Source: Candidatus Izemoplasma sp. (GTDB taxonomy: Bacteria > Bacillota_I > Bacilli_A > Izemoplasmatales > Izemoplasmataceae). From it: a stretch of DNA of 37,266 nt. Under the pieces are notes generated by a model. That model had not been told where the DNA came from. It searched no databases and saw only the letters and a program-made list of their open reading frames with translations. Shown here piece by piece: positions 31,169-37,266 of the stretch. Each line of letters begins with the position of its first letter. Positions within the stretch are counted from its first letter, which is position 1. The translations under genes were made by a program, and so were the position numbers. Where the stretch lies: positions 1 through 37,266 of the forward strand of contig SLOP01000001.1 of NCBI GenBank assembly GCA_007132465.1. Direction: 5' to 3'.

Positions 31169-33365
31169 CGAAATCCTCCTTCATTTGTTTTTTTATGGTC
31201 TCGATGGTGCGTTCGCTGACGTTGTGATGGCGTTGATAGCGATCAAGGATGCGCCAGATAGGCTCTTCTTTTTCGTGCCATCGGAGCGGTCTGAAATGCT
31301 TTTCGATGTGAGTGAACCACGTTGGGTAATACCGCGCGAGAAAGTTCACTGGGTAATCTAACGTCATCTGTGGTGTGTAGGGTATTTGTTGGGTGATGTC
31401 GACGCGTAAGGCATCTTGGATGTCGCGACTATGTCGTCCCAGTTTAAGGTGATAAGTTCCGTTATACACCACAAAGCCATGCCGTCTCACATCGTAGGTT
31501 TGAAAGGCTTCAAGCGGCACGTCGATGCGGACGCTTCGGATGGCGTTAGCAGGCACCATCACTTTCTTAAAAGCCTTCAGTTCATGGCGCGGTTTGATGA
31601 TGGTTTCGATGTTGGTGCTGAGGTAGACTTGCATCGTTTCATGCGCGTCAATGTCGCTGCGGTTTTCCAATTCGACATCGATTGTCACCGTGGATTTCGG
31701 GTTGGTTTCATCGGTTGTCCACGACACTTTCTGATAATGTATATCGCCGTAGCTTAGGCCGTAACCAAACGGGTAGAGCACCTCGTGTTGATGCGTGTCG
31801 TAATAACGGTATCCGTTCATGATGAGGTCGTGGCGATAATCGACGCTGACCTCTTGTGGAAAGGTACCGTAATGCGGTGTGTGTTCAAGTTGCAAGGGGA
31901 AGGTTTCTTGAAGCCTTCCGCTCGGGCTGATGCGTCCCATCACCACATCGACGATTGCCTGGGCGGCGGCGCCACCTAAGAACCACGTTTCCACAATCGC
32001 CCGCGCATAAGGTTTGATTGTTCGCAAATCAAGAGCGCTGCCATTGGACAAAATCACGACGATGTTGTCATTCACGTGGCGGATGGCGTCAAAAACCTTG
32101 AGGTGATGCGTCGGCAACGCCATGTGATCGCGATCTTTGCCTTCGGTTTCAATTTCATCGGTGGTGCCGGTAAAGAAAAGCACCACATCACTATCGCGGG
32201 CGACCTTGAGCGCCTCATCTATCTGTGCTTGCGATGATGTGTTGTCGCGATATCCATCGGCATAGCTGAGGTGGTTAAGCACGGTAGAAAAGGCGTCAAA
32301 CGGAATTTCTTGGGTGTGTGGTCTCGTCATCGCGCTGCCACCACCGTTCACGCGCGGCGCTTTGGCAAAGTGACCGACGATGGCCACGGTATAATCGGGG
32401 TTCTTTAGCGGTAAGATGCCATCGTTTTCCAATAAGACAATCGCTTCTCTGGCGACGTCTTGAGCCAGCTGATGATGGGCGTCCATGTCAATGGTTTTTA
32501 ACCGAGTAATCGCCTTAACCTTCTCATGCAAGGCAAACACCGGCGCCAAACTCGCATCGAGTTGTGCTTCACTTAACCCGCCGTTATCTAACGCCTCGTT
32601 AACCACACCCTCAAAGGCGGAAGGCCCGGGCATGTCGATGTTCATGCCGTGTTTAATCGACTTGACCTTATCTTGGACAGCGCCCCAATCGGAAACCACT
32701 GCCCCTTTGTATCCCCATTGCGTGCGAAGCACCGTGTGAAGCAGCGCTGAGGATTCTGAGGCGTAAGTTCCATTGACGCGGTTGTAGCTACTCATGACCA
32801 TCCACGGGTTCGCGCGTTGAATGACCTGGTAAAACGGATATAGATACATCTCATGCATTGTCCGTTCGTCAATCACAACATCGACAAAACGACGCATGGT
32901 TTCTTGTTCGTTTAAAGCGAAATGCTTAACACACGCGCCGACCTGTTCGGCTTGCACACCGCGCACAAAACTGGTGCCGATTTCACCGGTCAAGTACGGG
33001 TCTTCACTGTAATACTCAAAGTTGCGGCCCCCGAGCGGGCTACGTTTTAAGTTCAGTCCCGGTCCCAACACCACATCAACCCCGTGATGTCGACACTCAC
33101 GACCGATGGCTCGTCCAACCTGTTCAATGAGAAATCGGTTCCACGTTGACGCCATCGCTGACGCGCTTGGAAATAACGTGGCAGGTTGCACATGGGTGTG
33201 GTTTGAAAAATTTCCGCCTTCAACCGGTTTACGATATACCCTGATGCCATGTGGCCCATCGGCCACATGGATGCTTCTGCCCTCGACATAAGGGCTGTCG
33301 AAAAAATGCCAGTTCCCTTGGCCGCTGGTAAGTTTGACTTTTTCATCGCGCGGTATCTTCTTCAC
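31161..33365 (-). CDS. GH3 family beta-glucosidase, cytoplasmic
   Basis: A 734-residue retaining glycosidase with the usual three parts: N-terminal TIM barrel (DGPHGIR, GPGLNLKRSPLGGRNFEYYSEDP, KHFALNEQE), alpha/beta sandwich (FTGTTDEIETEGKDRD) and C-terminal fibronectin-III-like domain. The nucleophile is Asp226 in VVSDWGAV. No signal peptide, so it acts on imported oligosaccharides. I chose a GTG at 33365 because GGGAGG stands before it; the ATG at 33380 lacks a ribosome site. It leads the operon with the reductase and GH94 and has a repressor-type operator at its start site. Confidence 0.92.
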   Translation of the reverse strand: MKKIPRDEKVKLTSGQGNWHFFDSPYVEGRSIHVADGPHGIRVYRKPVEGGNFSNHTHVQPATLFPSASAMASTWNRFLIEQVGRAIGRECRHHGVDVVLGPGLNLKRSPLGGRNFEYYSEDPYLTGEIGTSFVRGVQAEQVGACVKHFALNEQETMRRFVDVVIDERTMHEMYLYPFYQVIQRANPWMVMSSYNRVNGTYASESSALLHTVLRTQWGYKGAVVSDWGAVQDKVKSIKHGMNIDMPGPSAFEGVVNEALDNGGLSEAQLDASLAPVFALHEKVKAITRLKTIDMDAHHQLAQDVAREAIVLLENDGILPLKNPDYTVAIVGHFAKAPRVNGGGSAMTRPHTQEIPFDAFSTVLNHLSYADGYRDNTSSQAQIDEALKVARDSDVVLFFTGTTDEIETEGKDRDHMALPTHHLKVFDAIRHVNDNIVVILSNGSALDLRTIKPYARAIVETWFLGGAAAQAIVDVVMGRISPSGRLQETFPLQLEHTPHYGTFPQEVSVDYRHDLIMNGYRYYDTHQHEVLYPFGYGLSYGDIHYQKVSWTTDETNPKSTVTIDVELENRSDIDAHETMQVYLSTNIETIIKPRHELKAFKKVMVPANAIRSVRIDVPLEAFQTYDVRRHGFVVYNGTYHLKLGRHSRDIQDALRVDITQQIPYTPQMTLDYPVNFLARYYPTWFTHIEKHFRPLRWHEKEEPIWRILDRYQRHHNVSERTIETIKKQMKEDFDA

Positions 33366-33388
33366 CTTGGAGCCTCCCATTCATCACT

Positions 33389-33436
33389 AAAACGTTTTCG
33401 AATTTATTATAGCATACCTTCACGGTGTTGTCTCAA
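33389..33436 (-). promoter_or_regulatory. Promoter and LacI-type operator of the GH3 operon
   Basis: TTGAGA (33436-33431) and the extended -10 TGCTATAAT (hexamer 33411-33406) are 19 bp apart. The perfect palindrome AAAACGTTTT (33389-33398) overlaps the expected transcription start. The 10-mer AACGTTTTCG (33391-33400) is identical to that in the GH30 promoter sites. Confidence 0.65.
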
Positions 33437-33500
33437 GCGGATATCCATCAAGACAAGCGAACCGACACCTTTCCTTGCGACAGACGGCTTTTTCAATCAA

Positions 33501-33530
33501 TTAAAAAACCGGGAAGGTTTATCCCGGTTC
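33501..33530 (-). terminator. Terminator of typA
   Basis: AACCGGGA (33529-33522, minus strand) pairs with TCCCGGTT (33514-33507), followed by TTTTAATT. Confidence 0.88.
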
Positions 33531-33548
33531 ATGCCAAAGGCATGGATA

Positions 33549-35369
33549 TTAATCGCGTTGTTGTGTTTTATGGTACCGTTTGCGCTTGTGCTCAATAAGT
33601 ATTTTCTTGCGCAAGCGGATGGCGTCTGGGGTGATTTCAACGAGCTCATCTTGATTGATGAAGGCCAGCGATTCTTCCAAGGTGAATTTTACCGTATCCA
33701 ACAGTTTGACGGCATCGTCTGACCCGCTGGCTCGGACGTTGGTGAGATGTTTGTTTTTGCACGGGTTGACCACAAGGTCGTTGGACCGCGAGTTAATGCC
33801 GACAATCATCCCTTCATAGACCGGGGTGCTCGGCTCTACTAGCATCTGCCCACGTTCGGATAGATTGAAGAGGCTATAAGCCATCGTTTTGCCTGCCTCT
33901 TTGGCAATGAAGACGCCGTTTCGATAGGAGGGGATTGCGCCGGCATAAGGTTGATAGGAGTCGAATGATTTTTCCATGGTCCCGCGTCCGCGGGTCGAAT
34001 TGATGAACTCGCTCCGATAACCAATGAGCCCGCGTGTGGGCACGAGGTACGTCAGTTTCGTGTACGCTTCGGAGCTGTCCATGAAAAGCATGGTGCCTTT
34101 GCGGATGTTTAACGCGTTGATGACGTAGGACACGTATTCGTCAGGACAGCTAATTTTCACTTTTTCATACGGTTCGTGGATTTGCCCGGCGACCGATTGG
34201 GTCAGCACTTCGGGTTTGCTGATGCACAGTTCATAACCCTCCCGTCGCATGTTTTCTAGGAGAATCGACAGGTGCAGTTCACCGCGTCCACTGACTTTGA
34301 ACCCTTCAATGCCGGGAAGGGGTTCGACGTCTAAGCCGACGTTGGTCTGCAGTTCCTTAAAAAGACGATCGCGCAGTTGGCTGCTTGTGACACGGCTGCC
34401 GCTTCGCCCGACAAACGGGCCGTCATTGACCAAGAAGTTCATCGACAACGTCGGACGTTCAATGACCAACGCATCCATCGGCGCCACACGCTCCGGGTGA
34501 CACAGCACCTCACCAATCGAGATGTCGGCCACGCCGCTAAACGTGACAATGTCTCCAGCATACGCCTGTTCTTTAGGGGCTTTTCCAAGCCCTTGATTGA
34601 CGAACAGTTGGGCGATCTTGACTGTTTTTTGGCGCCCGTCGCGGCGGATTAAGACGTAGGGCGTCTTGATCGACAGTGTGCCACGGGTGATGCGGCCAAT
34701 ACCCAGCCGCCCGAGGTAATCATCATACCCAAGCGAAGACACTTGCATTTGCAAGGGCTCGGCCGAGTTGTCGGGGTACGTGCCTACATGTTCAAGGATT
34801 AGATCAAAAAGCGGTGTTAGGGTGTTGCTCGTCTCGGTCATCGAGCGAGTGGCAATCCCGTCTTTGGCGACGCCGTAACAGATTGGAAAGTCGCATTGTT
34901 CGTCGTTGGCACCAAGTTCAACAAACAGATCGAAACACTCGGTTACGACATCGTCGATGCGGGCGTCGCGTTTATCGATTTTATTGATGAACACAATGGG
35001 TTTAAGCCCTTGTTTTAAAGCTTTTTCTAATACCACACGGGTTTGTGGCATGGGCCCTTCGCTTGAGTCAACCAGCAGCAACACGGTGTCTACTGTCTTA
35101 ATGATGCGTTCAACTTCGCTGGAAAAATCGGCGTGGCCCGGGGTGTCGACGATGTTGATTTTGGTGTCCTTGTATTCAATGGCGCAATTTTTAGCATAGA
35201 TGGTGATGCCACGCTCACGTTCGAGGTCGTTGCTGTCCATCACTTGCTCAATCAGCGCTTCGTTTTCGCCAAACACGCCGCTCTGCCTTAAGAAGGCATC
35301 CACCAGCGTGGATTTTCCGGCATCGACATGGGCGATGACGGCGACATTGATAATGTTTTTGTTTCTCAT
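33549..35369 (-). CDS. typA: Ribosome-associated GTPase TypA/BipA
   Basis: A 606-residue translational GTPase, the standard TypA length. GTPase motifs: AHVDAGKST (G1), RGITI (G2), DTPGHADF (G3), NKID (G4). Domain II, an EF-G-like domain III (GRGELHLSILLENMRREGYE), domain V and the TypA-specific C-terminus (RKKILIEHKRKR) follow. It binds the ribosome and supports 50S assembly and growth in cold or stress. The ATG at 35369 is 6 bases after GGAGGA; an ATG that directly abuts the site (35375) is less likely. Confidence 0.97.
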   Translation of the reverse strand: MRNKNIINVAVIAHVDAGKSTLVDAFLRQSGVFGENEALIEQVMDSNDLERERGITIYAKNCAIEYKDTKINIVDTPGHADFSSEVERIIKTVDTVLLLVDSSEGPMPQTRVVLEKALKQGLKPIVFINKIDKRDARIDDVVTECFDLFVELGANDEQCDFPICYGVAKDGIATRSMTETSNTLTPLFDLILEHVGTYPDNSAEPLQMQVSSLGYDDYLGRLGIGRITRGTLSIKTPYVLIRRDGRQKTVKIAQLFVNQGLGKAPKEQAYAGDIVTFSGVADISIGEVLCHPERVAPMDALVIERPTLSMNFLVNDGPFVGRSGSRVTSSQLRDRLFKELQTNVGLDVEPLPGIEGFKVSGRGELHLSILLENMRREGYELCISKPEVLTQSVAGQIHEPYEKVKISCPDEYVSYVINALNIRKGTMLFMDSSEAYTKLTYLVPTRGLIGYRSEFINSTRGRGTMEKSFDSYQPYAGAIPSYRNGVFIAKEAGKTMAYSLFNLSERGQMLVEPSTPVYEGMIVGINSRSNDLVVNPCKNKHLTNVRASGSDDAVKLLDTVKFTLEESLAFINQDELVEITPDAIRLRKKILIEHKRKRYHKTQQRD

Positions 35370-35396
35370 GGTCATTCCTCCAAAAGGGTACAAACA

Positions 35397-35405
35397 ACTA
35401 TACCA
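35397..35405 (-). promoter_or_regulatory. Extended -10 promoter of typA
   Basis: TGGTATAGT on the minus strand (hexamer 35402-35397), 28 bp before the start. The gene-free stretch 35370-35675 holds this promoter and the trkH terminator and nothing else that I see. Confidence 0.5.
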
Positions 35406-35590
35406 CAAAACCGTGCGCATGCCTAAAGACTTGCGAAGAATGTTTTGCCTACATCCACGATGGGGTTAACCGAGTAAAAACCTTTGGACACTGCGGTGTG
35501 TTAAGCGGCACCGTTAATGATGTCGCTACCCAGGTGGTGGAAGACGTTTACACGCTAAGATATGTCGCTGCTTTGGTGCCCAAGACGGTG

Positions 35591-35625
35591 AAAAAGGAGC
35601 GCGAGTCATCACCGCTCCCTTTTTG
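35591..35625 (-). terminator. Terminator downstream of the potassium transporter gene
   Basis: GGAGCG (35596-35601) pairs with CGCTCC (35613-35618), flanked by A5 and T5, so it can work in both directions. It most likely ends trkH/ktrB on the minus strand. Confidence 0.78.
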
Positions 35626-35675
35626 TTCATGCATCATCAGACGCCGTTGCGTCGTTACCACATATGGGCAAAAAC

Positions 35676-37043
35676 CTATCCGACGATGATGTCCATCTCC
35701 GGATAACGGATGGTGTTTCCGATGCCTTTGCCTTTGAACATCAACAGCAAAGAAACCAAACTCACCCTACCGACAAACATTGTCGCGACAAGCAAGGCAC
35801 GCGAGACGTTCGACAGCTCGCTCGTGATGCCTAGCGACAGACCGGTGGTGCCAAAAGCACTCATCACCTCAAACGCGACTTCCCGAAAGCTGAAATCATC
35901 GATAAGCAAGATGCCTTGGGTGATCACGCTGACCCAGATGCCAGCCATGATCACCATGACCATTGATTTTATGACCGTTTCGTGTTTAATTGTGCGTTCA
36001 CGAAACACCACGTCACGTTTTCCCCGGGCAAACGAGACAATCGCCAAGAGAGTCACGAAAAACGTGACGGTGCGTATTCCCCCACCGGCGCTGTTTGGCG
36101 AGGAGCCTAGAAACATCAGAAACATGAAAAACGATGTGGTCGCTTCACCGAAATCAGCCACGTTCATCGTCGAGAATCCTGCGTTTCGTGTGGTCAACGC
36201 CATAAACAGCGACACGAACACCGAATCCACCGTGCCGCTGGTGGCCAGATACGCGTGCCGTTCCATCAAGTACACCGCGAGTGCGCTAAAGAGCCAAACC
36301 CCAGCATGAAGGGCGACCAACAGTTTGGTGAACACACTGAAGGTGTGCTTCTCTTTTCGCCGGCGGGCATCGAACCACATTTTGATTTCCGCCAACGGCC
36401 AAAAACCCATCGCTCCCAAGAACATGAGCACCATGCTCAACCCGAGGAAGGGGTAGGCGTGCCTAAACATGGTGAAGCTGCTGCTGCCGGGCGTGATGTC
36501 AAACCCCGCGTTCGTAAAGAGCGATACCGTATGAAAGAGCGCTTGAAAGAGCGCCTCTCGTGGCGCAAACGTATGGGTGATGATGAAGTAGGCGCTCATC
36601 AGCACAAAACCAATGATTTGGATGGTGAATATCATAATCAAAACGTTGCGCACGAAACGCACGACGCCCGAACGCATGAACTGGTTTTGATCGATCATGA
36701 TCATGTTGCGTTCTCTGAAACTGATTTTATGCCCGACAAGAAACCAAAAGAGCGCGACCCCCATGATTAACCCGATGCCACCGAACTGGATGATAATCAG
36801 CAAGATAATTTGACCAGTTTGTGACAACACATTCTCAATGACGATTGGCGTCAACCCTGTGGTAGACAGGGCGCTGGCAGACACAAACAGCGCGTCGATG
36901 AACGACAGCGTTTCCCCATGTTGCACGCTCATCGGCAACCGCAAAAAGAACGCGCCGACAACCATGGCGATGAGATAACTCATGACAAATCCGCGAAACG
37001 GCGAACCGAATAGCACCTTTTTAACGCCTTTCAACAGCTTCAT
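35676..37043 (-). CDS. ktrB: TrkH/KtrB-family potassium transporter
   Basis: A 455-residue membrane protein with the four pore-loop repeats of TrkH/KtrB: STTGLTP, TNAGFDI, RNAGFST and GTTGLSL, each with the filter glycine. Length and filters match the shorter KtrB type, which takes up K+ with Na+ dependence. KtrB needs a cytoplasmic RCK subunit (KtrA), which is not visible here. The ATG at 37043 follows AAGGAGG at 9 bases; an upstream ATG at 37067 lacks a ribosome site. It may work with the DUF1538 cation transporter in ion balance, but they lie 10 kb apart. Confidence 0.93.
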   Translation of the reverse strand: MKLLKGVKKVLFGSPFRGFVMSYLIAMVVGAFFLRLPMSVQHGETLSFIDALFVSASALSTTGLTPIVIENVLSQTGQIILLIIIQFGGIGLIMGVALFWFLVGHKISFRERNMIMIDQNQFMRSGVVRFVRNVLIMIFTIQIIGFVLMSAYFIITHTFAPREALFQALFHTVSLFTNAGFDITPGSSSFTMFRHAYPFLGLSMVLMFLGAMGFWPLAEIKMWFDARRRKEKHTFSVFTKLLVALHAGVWLFSALAVYLMERHAYLATSGTVDSVFVSLFMALTTRNAGFSTMNVADFGEATTSFFMFLMFLGSSPNSAGGGIRTVTFFVTLLAIVSFARGKRDVVFRERTIKHETVIKSMVMVIMAGIWVSVITQGILLIDDFSFREVAFEVMSAFGTTGLSLGITSELSNVSRALLVATMFVGRVSLVSLLLMFKGKGIGNTIRYPEMDIIVG

Positions 37044-37192
37044 AAGCCAAGCCTCCTTTTGCAACATGAGTTTGTTACTTATTTTTTTATTTTACCACAA
37101 ATCGTCGAGATAATACATGGCGTTTCTGTGGCAGTTCACATGGCCTTGTTAATGTACAATACATGTGAGACCTCGACTTGATAAATAGAAAG

Positions 37193-37251
37193 GTGATCCG
37201 TATCCTATAGGTAAGAACGACCAAATTCTACTCAGGGAGGATACGAATCAC
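37193..37251 (+). promoter_or_regulatory. Inverted repeat enclosing the ribosome site of the last gene
   Basis: GTGATCCGTATCCT (37193-37206) and AGGATACGAATCAC (37238-37251) are inverted, matching in 13 of 14 positions. The second arm overlaps the end of the ribosome site (AGGGAGG, 37234-37240) and ends one base before the ATG, so folded RNA would hide the start region. Confidence 0.65.
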
Positions 37252-37266
37252 ATGGCTAGTTTACCA
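37252..37266 (+). CDS. Start of an unidentified rightward gene (cut by window edge)
   Basis: ATG at 37252 followed by four codons (MASLP) to the window end. AGGGAGG lies 11 bases upstream and a possible -10, TACAAT, at 37155-37160. Too little is visible to name it. The hairpin over its ribosome site resembles the translation-limiting structures of some transposase genes, but this is only a guess. Confidence 0.5.

Noticed and set aside
1-37266. CRISPR arrays, rRNA genes, riboswitches, prophage or integrase genes
   Set aside because: I looked for spaced direct repeats, conserved rRNA and riboswitch cores and recombinase motifs and saw none.

Overview
The window (37.3 kb, roughly balanced base composition, TGA used as an ordinary stop) looks like the chromosome of a fermentative, low-complexity Bacillota/Mycoplasmatota-type bacterium. 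Supporting signs are Gram-positive-style Shine-Dalgarno sites (AGGAGG), many extended -10 promoters (TGnTATAAT), a lipoprotein anchored by an N-terminal cysteine, salvage enzymes (lipoate ligase, purine nucleoside phosphorylase) and a KtrB/TrkH-type potassium transporter. The taxon is an inference; no rRNA or other marker is present.

Layout. (1) 1-5700: a tight minus-strand operon of a cytoplasmic GH30 hydrolase, a very large beta-glucan phosphorylase and a surface lipoprotein with a carbohydrate-binding domain that runs off the left edge. Its promoter has repeated AACGTTTTCG operator motifs. (2) 5.7-10.9 kb: housekeeping and sugar oxidoreductases, an amidase and purine nucleoside phosphorylase. 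(3) 11.0-14.4 kb: two tRNA-Ser genes, a membrane-anchored PI-PLC-like protein, a small membrane protein and isoaspartyl dipeptidase. (4) 14.5-18.7 kb: a divergent arsenic-type island, arsR-acr3 leftward and arsR-permease-thioredoxin rightward, the latter running directly into lipoate ligase. (5) 18.7-22.9 kb: Nudix hydrolase, a solitary OppB-type permease, a small membrane protein, a decayed ORF, a peroxiredoxin and an acetyltransferase. (6) 23.0-25.4 kb: a DUF1538 double-domain membrane protein, a tandem PII-like protein and a previously uncalled 24-residue membrane micro-ORF in one operon. (7) 25.4-27.4 kb: an accessory-looking stretch with a possible GntR remnant, small membrane proteins, an excisionase-type HTH protein and a very AT-rich segment. 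(8) 27.4-33.4 kb: a second beta-glucoside operon (GH3, aldo/keto reductase, GH94 phosphorylase) whose promoter carries the same AACGTTTTCG motif. (9) 33.5-37.3 kb: TypA/BipA, TrkH/KtrB and the first codons of a rightward gene behind a hairpin-masked ribosome site.

The two glycan operons read as one regulon. A surface protein binds or cuts polymer outside, cytoplasmic phosphorylases conserve energy as sugar phosphate, GH30 and GH3 remove branches and finish oligomers, and a LacI-type repressor encoded elsewhere probably controls both. Laminarin-like beta-1,3/1,6-glucan is the best guess for the substrate. The best candidate for a poorly described system is the DUF1538 / double-PII / micro-ORF operon, which resembles a nucleotide-sensing, fused version of a cation antiporter.
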